From the NCBI RefSeq assembly GCF_019424165.1, contig NZ_JAHZAA010000012.1, forward strand, positions 1-44,605: a DNA stretch of 44,605 nucleotides. Direction: 5' to 3'. Shown piece after piece: positions 1 through 7,842 of this stretch (position 1 is its first letter; each line of letters begins with the position of its first letter). The notes beneath the pieces were generated by a model. The model was given only the letters and a program-made list of their open reading frames with translations. It was not told the origin of the DNA and searched no databases. The translations under genes and the position numbers were made by a program. The DNA is from Desulfovibrio sp. GTDB taxonomy: Bacteria > Desulfobacterota > Desulfovibrionia > Desulfovibrionales > Desulfovibrionaceae.

Positions 1-233
1 TGAAAATAAAAAAGAAGTTGCAAAGCGCAGCAGTCTCTGGAATACTCTAAAATGTATGCCGTTGACCCCTATATTTGTGCTTCATCCTTCATGATATGAA
101 GTAGTTAGGGGAGTCGAGCGGAGGCAGATGATGAACAAGACAGGGCTGCCGGTGAAGTACCGGGCAGGCTTGACGGTGGATATGCTGTATCTTGTTTAGT
201 ATGCACTTGCTTACCACGGAAGCATTGGCGTTC
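1..233. other. Upstream region without a supported gene
   Basis: I see no convincing gene here. A 62-codon minus-strand frame exists but has no recognisable motif or clear ribosome binding site. The stretch contains a small palindrome (CTTCAT-GAT-ATGAAG) and an imperfect hairpin around 150-170. The next recognisable signal is the promoter at 234. Confidence 0.4.
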
Positions 234-262
234 TTGACCACACCGCATTCATGCCCTATTTT
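234..262 (+). promoter_or_regulatory. Candidate promoter of the hflK operon
   Basis: TTGACC at 234-239 and TATTTT at 257-262 are separated by 17 bp, a good sigma-70-type arrangement about 90 bases before hflK. The same stretch also reads as CTTGAC - 15 bp - CCCTAT, which resembles a heat-shock sigma-32 promoter. The choice between them cannot be made from sequence alone. Confidence 0.5.
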
Positions 263-354
263 TATCTCTTCACACATATTAAAATCGCAAACATTTTGTC
301 AGTCATGATCGGCTGAAATCATGTCGCGAACCAAAAAAAAGGTAAACCTCCGTC

Positions 355-1518
355 ATGAATTGGGATTGGGACAAGCTACAGGAAAAGAGGCAACGGCAGC
401 AGGGGGCCAATCCTCCCCCCAAGCCGCCCCGCAATACTGACCTTGACAATGATGAAGGGCAGGACCGGCAACCCCCACGGGCGCGGCGAAATCCTTTTAA
501 TGGTCGCGGCAGAGGGGATGACAATCCTTTGAAAAAACTGTCGCAAATGAACCTTCCCAATGGAAAGGCCTTTTTTCTGATTGGCCTGGCGGTGGTGGGG
601 TTGTGGCTTTTATCCGGCATTTATATCATTAACCCTGACGAACAGGGTGTGGTGTTGCGCTTCGGCAAGTACAACCGCACTGAAGGTCCCGGCCCTCATT
701 ACGCATGGCCTGCACCCATAGAAAGCGTGTACAAGCCGCAGGTTACCCAGGTGCTGCGTAGTGAGGTGGGTTTCCGCTCGGTGGGGCAGAGCACCACTTT
801 TCAGCAGGGGCAGGTGCGTACGGTCTCTGAAGAAGCCTCCATGCTCACCGGCGATGAAAATATCGTCAATGTGCAGTTCAGCGTGCAGTACAAAATCGGT
901 GATCCGGTACAGTATCTGTTTAACGTGAGCGCGCCCACGGCTCTTGTGCGCAATGCCGCCGAGGCCGCCATGCGCGAGGTCATCGGCAACAGCCAGATTG
1001 ACTCGGCCATCACTGACGGCAAACTGAAAATCCAGAGCGAGGCCACGCAGCTTCTGCAGACCATTCTGGACCGTTACGGCGCGGGCATTCAGGTGCTGGC
1101 CGTACAGTTGCAGGACGTGCACCCCCCGCAGGAAGTCATTGACGCCTTCAAGGACGTTGCCAGCGCCAGAGAAGACAAGAGCCGCATTATCAACGAGGCT
1201 GAAGCCTACCGTAATGAACTGCTGCCCAAGGCACGAGGCCAGGCCGCGGCCATGCTCAACGAGGCAGAGTCGTATCATGCGGTGCGCGTGCGCACTGCCG
1301 AAGGTGAGACCTCCCGTTTTGACGCCCTGAGCGCGGAACATCGCAAGGCTCCCAAAGTCACTGAACAGCGCCTTTACTATGAAACCATGGAAGACATACT
1401 TGCCGGTGCTGATGAAAAAGTGCTTATGGATGCCCCGGCGGCATCCCGTGCCTTGCCTTATCTGAATCTGCCCAGCATGGGCGCCCCTGTCGCCCCCAAG
1501 GCGTTGGAGAGAAAATAA
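355..1518 (+). CDS. hflK: FtsH protease modulator HflK
   Basis: HflK is the membrane-anchored SPFH/prohibitin partner of HflC; in known systems the HflKC complex surrounds FtsH and controls its access to membrane substrates. The 387-residue protein starts with a polar Pro/Gln/Arg-rich segment (about 1-60), followed by one membrane span (about 71-92). After the span comes the typical entry into the SPFH domain, INPDEQGVVLRFGKY, and then a long charged helical region rich in Ala, Glu and Arg (about 265-340). The N-terminal low-complexity region, length and order before hflC all fit HflK. The stop codon overlaps the hflC start (TAATG), so the two are probably translationally coupled. Candidate promoter at 234-262. 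Confidence 0.93.
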   Translation: MNWDWDKLQEKRQRQQGANPPPKPPRNTDLDNDEGQDRQPPRARRNPFNGRGRGDDNPLKKLSQMNLPNGKAFFLIGLAVVGLWLLSGIYIINPDEQGVVLRFGKYNRTEGPGPHYAWPAPIESVYKPQVTQVLRSEVGFRSVGQSTTFQQGQVRTVSEEASMLTGDENIVNVQFSVQYKIGDPVQYLFNVSAPTALVRNAAEAAMREVIGNSQIDSAITDGKLKIQSEATQLLQTILDRYGAGIQVLAVQLQDVHPPQEVIDAFKDVASAREDKSRIINEAEAYRNELLPKARGQAAAMLNEAESYHAVRVRTAEGETSRFDALSAEHRKAPKVTEQRLYYETMEDILAGADEKVLMDAPAASRALPYLNLPSMGAPVAPKALERK

Positions 1519-2366
1519 TGCGTAATAATCCTCTGCCGGCTGTCATTGTACTGCTGCTGATCGTTGTGGTGGGTAGCCAGTGTTTCTTTACAGTTCATCA
1601 GACGCAAACGGCTCTTGTGCTTCAGTTGGGTGACCCTCTGGACAAGGTGTATGGTCCCGGCCTGCACTTCAAGATGCCTTTTATCCAGAACGTGGTGTAT
1701 TTTGATTCGCGGGTGCTGGATTACGAAGCCCGCTCGCGTGAAGCCTTTACGGTAGACAAGAAAGCCATTGTGCTTGACAACTACGCCCGCTGGAAAATTA
1801 TCAATCCCCTGCAATTTTACCGTACCATGCGCACCATACCCGGAGCGCAGGCACGGCTTGACGACGTTGTTTACTCCCAGCTGCGGGCGCTGGTGGGCGC
1901 GTACACCCTCACTGAGGTTGTCTCCTCCCACCGTGCGGCCATTATGAAGGAAGTAACAAACAAGGTTTCAGCCTTGATGCATAGTTACGGTGTTGAAGTG
2001 CTGGACGTGCGTATAAAACGCACCGACCTGCCGCCGGAAAACCAGCGCGCCATCTTCGGGCGCATGCGGGCGGAGCGTGAGCGCCAGGCCAAGCAGTACC
2101 GTTCCGAAGGTGAGGAAGAATCCACGCGTATCCGTTCCGACGCTGACCGTCAACGTGCAGTTATATTGGCTGAAGCCGCGCGCGAGGCTCAGATAAAGCG
2201 CGGTGAAGGCGACGCCAGCGCCGCGTCTATCTACGCCCAATCCTATAATAAGGCGCCTCAGTTCTATGCGTATCAACGCTGGCTGGAGGCCATGCGCAAA
2301 TCTCTCAAGGAGAACAGCAAGATGGTGCTGGCCAACGAAGCGCCTCTTCTTAATCCTCAACATTGA
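1518..2366 (+). CDS. hflC: FtsH protease modulator HflC
   Basis: This is the second SPFH subunit of the HflKC complex at the inner membrane. The 282-residue protein has an N-terminal signal anchor (about 7-25), then HQTQTALVLQLGDP and GPGLHFKMPF, which are HflC/stomatin hallmarks. A long Ala/Arg/Glu coiled region follows, with RSEGEEESTRIRSDADR near 195-215. Its start overlaps the hflK stop by one base. Length and order are normal for the family. The downstream regulator begins close to or overlapping its stop codon, so hflK, hflC and that regulator look like one transcript. Confidence 0.93.
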   Translation: MRNNPLPAVIVLLLIVVVGSQCFFTVHQTQTALVLQLGDPLDKVYGPGLHFKMPFIQNVVYFDSRVLDYEARSREAFTVDKKAIVLDNYARWKIINPLQFYRTMRTIPGAQARLDDVVYSQLRALVGAYTLTEVVSSHRAAIMKEVTNKVSALMHSYGVEVLDVRIKRTDLPPENQRAIFGRMRAERERQAKQYRSEGEEESTRIRSDADRQRAVILAEAAREAQIKRGEGDASAASIYAQSYNKAPQFYAYQRWLEAMRKSLKENSKMVLANEAPLLNPQH

Positions 2367-2401
2367 TGATGCGGCTTGTCCGCATTATGGAGTTCAAGAT
2401 C

Positions 2402-3094
2402 ATGCCTGCCTTTGCAGAAATATACGAACGCATCAAACTGGCGACAAACAGCCGCACTCAGGTGGAATTGGCCGAGGTGCTGGATATACGCCAGTCGAGC
2501 ATTTCTGATGCCAAGCGCCGCAATTCCGTTCCCGGCAACTGGTTTATGAAGCTGTTTGAAAAGTTCGGGCTCAGTCCCGACTGGCTCAAACAGGGCATAG
2601 GGCCCATGTACCTGCGTACCGAGCAGGGCTACATGCCGCAGGATGCGCCTGCGGCGCTTGCAGAAAACGCCGCCCACTACGGCGATACTCTTGCAAGAGG
2701 ATCTGTGGTCTCTGTTTATCACATGAACTGCGACTATGATGACGAGCAGCCACGCCCGTCCCTTGAAGTGGCAGGAAAAATTTCCTTGCCGCATTCTTAT
2801 ATGAAAGACAGCCTTGCTGTCCTGCGCATGCGCGGAACCAACATGTCTCCCACTATCATGTCTGATGCTCACCTTGGTGTGGACACTATGGACAGGGACG
2901 TGATTTCCGGCCGCGTGTACGCACTCTTTGCACCCAACGAAGGCGTGATTCTTCGCCGTCTGTTCCTGAACAGTGCGCAGGACGGGTATGTGCTGCGTTC
3001 TGATTCTGCGAACTTTCCCGAAACGACACTCGCACCCGACCTGATGGCCAAGCGCTTGCTGGGCCGGGTTGTGTGGGTATTTCAGGACTTATAA
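2402..3094 (+). CDS. CI-like transcriptional regulator with degenerate S24 peptidase domain
   Basis: A phage CI/LexA-like architecture is visible. An N-terminal helix-turn-helix (AEVLDIRQSSISDAKRR) resembles the Bacteriophage_CI_repr family, and the C-terminal half resembles an S24 domain. I place the start at ATG 2402 because GGAG at 2389-2392 lies nine bases upstream; in-frame ATGs at 2366, 2369 and 2390 would add up to 12 residues. The S24 signature normally read as GDSMxPT is GTNMSPT here, so the nucleophilic Ser is Asn. The usual VKRL, which supplies the general-base Lys, is LRRL, so the Lys is Arg. Self-cleavage therefore looks impossible, and the domain probably serves dimerisation or sensing. 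It follows hflC without a terminator. Its target is unknown. Confidence 0.8.
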   Translation: MPAFAEIYERIKLATNSRTQVELAEVLDIRQSSISDAKRRNSVPGNWFMKLFEKFGLSPDWLKQGIGPMYLRTEQGYMPQDAPAALAENAAHYGDTLARGSVVSVYHMNCDYDDEQPRPSLEVAGKISLPHSYMKDSLAVLRMRGTNMSPTIMSDAHLGVDTMDRDVISGRVYALFAPNEGVILRRLFLNSAQDGYVLRSDSANFPETTLAPDLMAKRLLGRVVWVFQDL

Positions 3095-3096
3095 GC

Positions 3097-4341
3097 ATGA
3101 CCGTAAAACTGGCCGGAAAAGCTTCTTTAGCCACGTTCAGAACGGTCAGTCTGGTCTGTTGTCTGGCTTGTTGCATGCTTGTCGCCGCCTGCGGCGGCGC
3201 GCATACCCAGCCTGTTTCCGAACCTGAAGCCGGACCGGCCCATGGGGCTGGTCCGGCCAGGGTTGCCGGCCACGATTTGCCCGCAACGGGCGAAGCGGCA
3301 ACTGGCCGGAGCGGCGGGGGAGAGTTTTCCCCCGTTCGTCCCGGCCTCCAGGCGCAGCCGGAACTACCCGGCAGCCAAAACACTCCTCAAGCGGGCATAC
3401 CTGCCATGGCTCCGGTCTGGCAGCCGCTGGCCACGCGGCTCGCCGCCGACGGGCTTTCCGGCCCGCGGGTAGACGCCCTGTTGGCTACGCTGGCTTCTAC
3501 GCCCAGCCAGTCGCCCATGGGGCGCAAAATGCTCGAGCTTTACAAAAGCCGTTTCATGCCCCGGCCCCCTTCCGCCAAACCCACGCCCACAACGTATTAC
3601 AAAGGGGTCGTAACGGAGCAGAATGCCCGCCTGTGTCGCGCTTTCATTGCCGAGCACAAACAGGCTTTCAGCCAGGCCCAGGCCCGCTACGGGGTTCCTT
3701 CATCCGTGGCTGTGGCGCTGCTTTTTGTAGAAACACGCCTTGGCAAGGTTTTGGCTGATGTGCCGGAAAACGCCCTTTACACCCTGGCCAGCATGGCAGT
3801 AAGTCGCGACCCTTCGCAAATCGATCAATGGCTGCCGCGCATGCCGGGGTATGAAGCGCATATGGACTGGTTGCAGGAAACCATGCCGAAACGTGCCGAC
3901 TGGGCCTATAAAGAAGTGCGGGCTCTTGTACGTCACATCCTGCAGGATGACCTGGATCCCCAATATCTGCCCAGCTCCATTTATGGTGCAGTAGGCCTGT
4001 GTCAGTTCATGCCCTCCAATATCGCGGCTTATGGCGCGGACGGCGACGATGACGGCAAGATTGACCTGTTTCATGTGCCGGATGCTGTGGCAAGCCTGTC
4101 CAACTATCTGGCCCGGCATGGCTGGAAACCCGGCATAAGCCGTGCGCAGCAGCACAAGGTGCTCATGACCTATAACCGGTCAACGGTCTATGCCAATACC
4201 ATTCTTGCCCTGGCCGATCTCGTGCAAAAGCCTGAAGCTGCCGCCGGTAAGACCTCTGCGCGGGGCCAGAAGGAAAAAAACACTGGTTCCGGCAAAAGCG
4301 GCAAGACCCGTCCCGGTGTGCCTGCCGGGCAGGGTTCTTGA
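3097..4341 (+). CDS. MltB-like lytic murein transglycosylase lipoprotein
   Basis: The protein cleaves the MurNAc-GlcNAc bond of peptidoglycan if it acts like MltB. The start at ATG 3097 follows the regulator stop by two bases. A hydrophobic leader ends in the lipobox LVAAC (Cys about 32), so it should be a lipoprotein. A Pro/Gly-rich linker (about 35-105) precedes the catalytic domain. FVETRLGK at about 210-217 carries the expected catalytic Glu, and ENALYTLASMA follows as in MltB. GAVGLCQFMPSN is the usual transglycosylase core, and ADGDDDGKIDL resembles the Ca2+-binding EF-hand-like loop of Slt35. The C-terminal 30 residues are Lys/Gly-rich and low complexity. It is the last gene of the hflK run. 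Confidence 0.88.
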   Translation: MTVKLAGKASLATFRTVSLVCCLACCMLVAACGGAHTQPVSEPEAGPAHGAGPARVAGHDLPATGEAATGRSGGGEFSPVRPGLQAQPELPGSQNTPQAGIPAMAPVWQPLATRLAADGLSGPRVDALLATLASTPSQSPMGRKMLELYKSRFMPRPPSAKPTPTTYYKGVVTEQNARLCRAFIAEHKQAFSQAQARYGVPSSVAVALLFVETRLGKVLADVPENALYTLASMAVSRDPSQIDQWLPRMPGYEAHMDWLQETMPKRADWAYKEVRALVRHILQDDLDPQYLPSSIYGAVGLCQFMPSNIAAYGADGDDDGKIDLFHVPDAVASLSNYLARHGWKPGISRAQQHKVLMTYNRSTVYANTILALADLVQKPEAAAGKTSARGQKEKNTGSGKSGKTRPGVPAGQGS

Positions 4342-4439
4342 AGCAGGCTGCACAGCACGGATTTACCGGTCTTGTCGGAGCAACTGGATGTGTGGCGCAT
4401 ACGCCCGCGCCGTTTGCCTGATGTTCCGTCCACGGAATC

Positions 4440-4467
4440 TTGAAAAAACAGACGTTTTTGTGATAAG
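4440..4467 (+). promoter_or_regulatory. Candidate promoter upstream of the structured RNA region
   Basis: TTGAAA at 4440-4445 and GATAAG at 4462-4467 are 16 bp apart. A transcript from here would start near 4474 and reach the terminator at 4874, about 400 nt. No gene lies between. A hairpin (CCGGAG/CTCCGG at 4527-4543) nested in GTTGCG/CGCAAC (4513-4557) would be part of it. Confidence 0.4.
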
Positions 4468-4603
4468 CTGGCATATTCTGCCAGTCAGGCGCGACACCTG
4501 CCCGGCAGGGTTGTTGCGCGGTTATGCCGGAGGTGTGCTCCGGGAAAAACACGCAACGCATACCGATTTTTTCAATACAGGGACATTCCGCTTTCCGAGC
4601 CTC

Positions 4604-4630
4604 TTGTTCCTTGTTCTCTCAAGTTATTAT
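4604..4630 (+). promoter_or_regulatory. Alternative promoter immediately before the structured RNA
   Basis: TTGTTC (4604-4609) and TATTAT (4625-4630) are 15 bp apart, slightly short spacing. Transcription would start near 4638, just before the first hairpin of the RNA. Confidence 0.35.
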
Positions 4631-4637
4631 TTCATCT

Positions 4638-4874
4638 ACCGATGAAGTGAATGTGGGGGTTCCCCACTGTGGCTGCCTGTTTCGTCAACAGGCCTGCTCC
4701 GGTGTATCTGGCGATATACCGGAGATGGATGAGCCACCGCTGCCGGGGTGTCCCGGTAATGGCTCGCTTTCATGCTGCCCGGCACAGGGTCGGAGCAGTC
4801 ATCCGAAAGCGAGTATTTGCGGTTGTGTGCCCGCAAATCGCCCGGCGTTCTTTTGAGCGCCGGGCGCACTTTTT
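4638..4874 (+). ncRNA. Candidate structured non-coding RNA of unknown class
   Basis: This gene-free stretch is almost entirely made of inverted repeats. GTGGGG/CCCCAC pairs at 4653-4667, GCCTGTT/AACAGGC at 4675-4693, and an 11-bp stem CTCCGGTGTAT/ATATACCGGAG (one G-T pair) at 4697-4724. GAGCCA/TGGCTC at 4731-4765 encloses CCGGG/CCCGG, and CTCGCTTTC/GAAAGCGAG pairs 4763-4771 with 4805-4813. ATTTGCGG/CCGCAAAT lies at 4815-4838, and a terminator closes the array at 4839-4874. The fourth and fifth stems share three bases and would compete. I compared it by eye with RNase P RNA, tmRNA, SRP RNA, 6S RNA and cobalamin, c-di-GMP and SAM riboswitches and saw none of their conserved cores. It could be an independent sRNA or a terminating leader of the HD-domain gene. 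The 5' end is uncertain. Confidence 0.55.
4839..4874 (+). terminator. Intrinsic terminator ending the structured RNA
   Basis: CGCCCGGCG (4839-4847) pairs with CGCCGGGCG (4858-4866), and TTTTT follows at 4870-4874. It lies 15 bases before the proposed start of the HD-domain gene. Confidence 0.75.
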
Positions 4875-4889
4875 GGGCCGCGTAAACAT

Positions 4890-5600
4890 ATGAGCCTTGC
4901 GGCTTTTCTTGCCATCGCGCCTGCTGGGTGGCATACTTTACAGATGAAGTGTTCATCACAGTCCGAGTTTCCCCGGATCCGGCGGCCGCTGGCTGATCTG
5001 CCGCAGTTGCCGGAGCTTGAGGATCCCACCCGGCCCCGCAGCGTGCCTGACGATGCGGCATGCTTTGCCCTGTGGGATAAATACGAAATGCTGCCCAACA
5101 TCCGGCGGCATTCGCTTCTTGTGGCCCATATTGCGGCTACCCTGGCCGCGCGCGCGGCCTTGTCGGGTTTTGACGTCAATGTGTCCGAAGTGCGTGCCGG
5201 AGGGCTGTTGCACGATATCGCCAAAACGTACTGCGTGCGCCATGGCGGCAGTCATGCCCAGGTGGGCGCTGCCTGGGCCGTGGCCGAAACAGGCAACTAT
5301 GCTGTGGCACAGGGTGTCATGATGCATGTCTGGTGGCCTTGGGACCTGCCTTCGGGGCGGGGCATCTGCGCGCTGCCGTTTTTTGTGATGTATGCAGATA
5401 AAAGAGTCAGACACGATGCTTGCGTCAGTCTGGAAGAAAGGTATGACGACCTGCTGGGCCGTTATGGGCACAGTGAGGCGGCGCGTGAAGGTATTTGCGC
5501 CGCCTTCCGTCAGGGAAAAAATATTGAAAGCGCTCTTTCGGAGCAACTGGGATGGACACTGAATGAAGATTCTTTTGATTGCGGGCGGCTGGTCTCCTGA
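4890..5600 (+). CDS. HD-domain phosphohydrolase family protein
   Basis: The protein belongs to the HD superfamily of metal-dependent phosphohydrolases. The motif order is visible: RHSLLVAHIAATLA gives the first His, GGLLHDIAK gives the HD pair, and GVMMHVWWP follows further on. The substrate cannot be deduced. The first 40-50 residues look unlike the family, and the start is uncertain: ATG 4890 gives 236 residues, while ATG 4959 or later starts would remove the atypical part. Its last 38 bases overlap the D-Ala-D-Ala ligase gene, suggesting coupled expression. The structured RNA and its terminator lie immediately upstream. Confidence 0.75.
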   Translation: MSLAAFLAIAPAGWHTLQMKCSSQSEFPRIRRPLADLPQLPELEDPTRPRSVPDDAACFALWDKYEMLPNIRRHSLLVAHIAATLAARAALSGFDVNVSEVRAGGLLHDIAKTYCVRHGGSHAQVGAAWAVAETGNYAVAQGVMMHVWWPWDLPSGRGICALPFFVMYADKRVRHDACVSLEERYDDLLGRYGHSEAAREGICAAFRQGKNIESALSEQLGWTLNEDSFDCGRLVS

Positions 5601-6483
5601 ACGGCAGGTATCATTGAACGGCGCAAGGGCCATGGTTCCTGCCCTGGAGGCGCGCGGTCATCAAGTGACGTTTTTTGACCTCCTGGAAAATTTTAACGGT
5701 TTGCTTGCCGCCGCCGAACAGCACGATTTCGCCCTCATCAATCTGCACGGAGCTCCGGGCGAAGATGGCCTTGTGCAGGCCATGCTGGATCAGGTGGGCT
5801 GTCCCTATCAGGGGTCCGGCCCCGCAGGCTCTTTTCTGGCGCTCAACAAGTGCGCGGCGAAACAGATTTTTCGTCGGGCGGGTCTGCCCACGGCGGATTG
5901 GGACTTTGTGCCCGCGTTTCCCGGAAAAGACTGGCAGCCCCGTCTGCCATATCCCCTGTTCGTCAAGAGCAATACGGGCGGTTCATCGCTGCGCCTTGGC
6001 CGCGCGAGCAACCGTGCTGAGCTTGATGATATTATGGGCCAGATATTCGCCGCGGGCGAAGAAGTCATCATGGAACCTGTGCTGCCGGGCCGTGAAGTGA
6101 CGTGCGGCATTCTGGGCGAAGACCCTCTGCCGCCCATACTTATTGAGCCGGTAGCGGGAGATTTTTTCAATTACGAGAGCAAGTACGAGCAGGACGGCGC
6201 ACGCGAGCTATGCCCGGCCCCCATCGGTGACGAACTGACCGCACGCGTGCAGGAACTGGCCCTCGCCGCACACAGGGCGCTTGGTCTCAGGGGCTACAGC
6301 AGGGCGGATCTTATCCTTGGGCCGGACGACAGCCTTACCCTGCTGGAGGTCAATACCTTGCCCGGCATGACCTCCACCAGTCTTGTGCCGCGCGAGGCCA
6401 GAACCATCGGTCTCGATTTCGGCCAGCTACTTGAGCGCCTTATGGAGCTGGGTTTCGACGACTGTAAGAAAAAGCAGCCGTAG
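5563..6483 (+). CDS. ddl: D-alanine--D-alanine ligase
   Basis: An ATP-grasp ligase that joins two D-Ala molecules for the peptidoglycan stem peptide in the cytoplasm. The 306-residue length is normal. It has the N-terminal GGWSPERQVSLNGA region, NLHGAPGEDG, the ATP-binding VKSNTGGSSLRLGRA, and the C-terminal metal/substrate motif LLEVNTLPGMTSTSLVP. The ligase is not in a mur cluster here but overlaps an HD-domain gene, a linkage I cannot explain functionally. A terminator at 6532-6573 closes the pair. Confidence 0.93.
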   Translation: MKILLIAGGWSPERQVSLNGARAMVPALEARGHQVTFFDLLENFNGLLAAAEQHDFALINLHGAPGEDGLVQAMLDQVGCPYQGSGPAGSFLALNKCAAKQIFRRAGLPTADWDFVPAFPGKDWQPRLPYPLFVKSNTGGSSLRLGRASNRAELDDIMGQIFAAGEEVIMEPVLPGREVTCGILGEDPLPPILIEPVAGDFFNYESKYEQDGARELCPAPIGDELTARVQELALAAHRALGLRGYSRADLILGPDDSLTLLEVNTLPGMTSTSLVPREARTIGLDFGQLLERLMELGFDDCKKKQP

Positions 6484-6531
6484 CGCGGCCTTGAAGGCTT
6501 GCTGCGGGCAGGAAAAGTCCGTGCCGCCTCT

Positions 6532-6573
6532 CCAGCCCGCCGCGGTAAGCATGACGGGCCGGAGGGGTTTTTT
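6532..6573 (+). terminator. Intrinsic terminator after ddl
   Basis: CCAGCCCG (6532-6539) pairs with CGGGCCGG (6555-6562) with one mismatch, and a T6 run follows at 6568-6573. Confidence 0.6.
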
Positions 6574-6796
6574 GTCAGCATGCCAAAAGGCCTGAATCCC
6601 TTTGCCGTAACGCGCATGCCGCGCAGGCATGCCTGGTGCGCCCAGTTGCCGTTCCGCCGTGTCGCATACGACAGGGTAAAGACTCCGCAGGGTATTATCC
6701 CTTGCTTTCGGGGCGGAGCACAGATTCAAAGGGCCTGCCCGCATCCATTCTGGAATATCAAAGGCATAACAGTCCACACCTAACAGCGACGGTTCC
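6574..6796 (+). other. Leader region of the EamA transporter gene with two hairpins
   Basis: No gene is evident. GCATGCC/GGCATGC (6614-6632, loop GCGCA) and CTCCGC/GCGGAG (6683-6718, with AGGG/CCCT nested) are perfect stems. I recognise no riboswitch class. The transporter start has only a weak ribosome binding site. Confidence 0.3.
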
Positions 6797-7711
6797 ATGT
6801 CTGACAAAAAAAATTCTGCTGGCCATCTGGCGGCTTTGCTTTGCATTCTTGTCTGGGGTGCAACGTTCATTTCCACCAAGGTACTGTTGCGCGACTTCAG
6901 CCCTGTTGAAATTCTTTTTTTCCGGTTCAGTCTGGGCTTTGCCGCCCTGTGGCTGGCTTGTCCTCGCGCTTTGCGGCTGAAGGATAAAAAACAGGAATGG
7001 CTTTTTGCAGGAGCGGGGCTTGCGGGGGTAACGCTTTATTTTCTGCTTGAAAATATCGCGCTTACTTATACCTTCGCCTCCAATGTGGGCGTTATTGTGG
7101 CTGTTTCTCCCTTTTTTACGGCCTTGTTGTCGTTCTGGCTGTTGGCGGCGGAAAAGCCGGGGCTTAACTTTTTTCTGGGCTTTGCGGCAGCCATTCTGGG
7201 CATAGGACTCATAAGCTTCAGCGGAAGCGCCAGCCTGCAACTCAACCCGTTGGGAGACCTGCTGGCGGTGCTGGCCGGGCTTGCGTGGTCGTTTTATTCC
7301 ATCCTTACGCGTAAGATTCTGGCCTTTGGCTATAACAGCCTTCAGGTGACGCGGCGCTGTTTTTTCTACGGGCTGCTTTTCATGCTGCCCTGTCTGCCTT
7401 TTATGGGTTTTCACTGGGGGGTGGAACGCTTTGCCAAGGTCGTGAACTGGGGCAACATGGTCTTTCTTGGACTTGGGGCCTCGGCCTTGTGTTTTGTAGC
7501 CTGGACGTTTGCCATCAAGCGTCTGGGGGCGGTGAAAAGCAGCGTCTACATATATCTTGTCCCTGTGGTGACGGTTATTACCGCGGCACTCATACTGGAT
7601 GAACGCATCACCTGGATGGCCGGGCTGGGAACCGTGCTGACGCTGGCAGGTCTGGCGCTTTCGGAGATGCGGCAGTTCCGCCTGTGGAAAAAGGCCGCCT
7701 CACTGCGATAA
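6797..7711 (+). CDS. EamA/DMT-family transporter
   Basis: An inner-membrane permease of the drug/metabolite transporter superfamily with two EamA repeats and about ten hydrophobic helices in 304 residues. LVWGATFISTKVLLRDFSPVEILFFRFSLGF is a typical first repeat opening. The second repeat begins near residue 150 (LAGLAWSFYSILTRKI) and ends with VYIYLVPVVTVITAALILDERITWMAGLGTVLTLAGL, a classic EamA ending. The substrate cannot be inferred from neighbours. It converges with the prenyltransferase gene, and a long inverted repeat separates them. Confidence 0.88.
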   Translation: MSDKKNSAGHLAALLCILVWGATFISTKVLLRDFSPVEILFFRFSLGFAALWLACPRALRLKDKKQEWLFAGAGLAGVTLYFLLENIALTYTFASNVGVIVAVSPFFTALLSFWLLAAEKPGLNFFLGFAAAILGIGLISFSGSASLQLNPLGDLLAVLAGLAWSFYSILTRKILAFGYNSLQVTRRCFFYGLLFMLPCLPFMGFHWGVERFAKVVNWGNMVFLGLGASALCFVAWTFAIKRLGAVKSSVYIYLVPVVTVITAALILDERITWMAGLGTVLTLAGLALSEMRQFRLWKKAASLR

Positions 7712-7761
7712 TGAGGTTCGCCGGAAAATTGCCGTACAGGCCTTGTACTCCTGATCCCTTT

Positions 7762-7832
7762 GCATGAATGCCCGGAAGGCCTGCCAAAGCAGACTTTCCG
7801 GGCATTCATGCTTTCCGGTTCGGAGCTTTTTT
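7762..7832. terminator. Perfect 16-bp inverted repeat between convergent genes
   Basis: The arm at 7762-7777 (GCATGAATGCCCGGAA) is the exact reverse complement of 7796-7811, with an 18-base loop. It sits between the convergent transporter and prenyltransferase genes and probably works as a bidirectional terminator. A T6 run occurs only at 7827-7832, 15 bases beyond the stem on the + strand. Confidence 0.6.
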
Positions 7833-7842
7833 GTCGTGCTGA

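Noticed and set aside
89..277. 62-codon minus-strand frame at the window start
   Set aside because: No motif and no clear ribosome binding site, and it overlaps the candidate hflK promoter.
4638..4874. RNase P RNA, tmRNA or 6S RNA
   Set aside because: The conserved RNase P core (GAGGAAAGTCC) and the tmRNA ends are absent, and the many local hairpins do not resemble the single long rod of 6S RNA.
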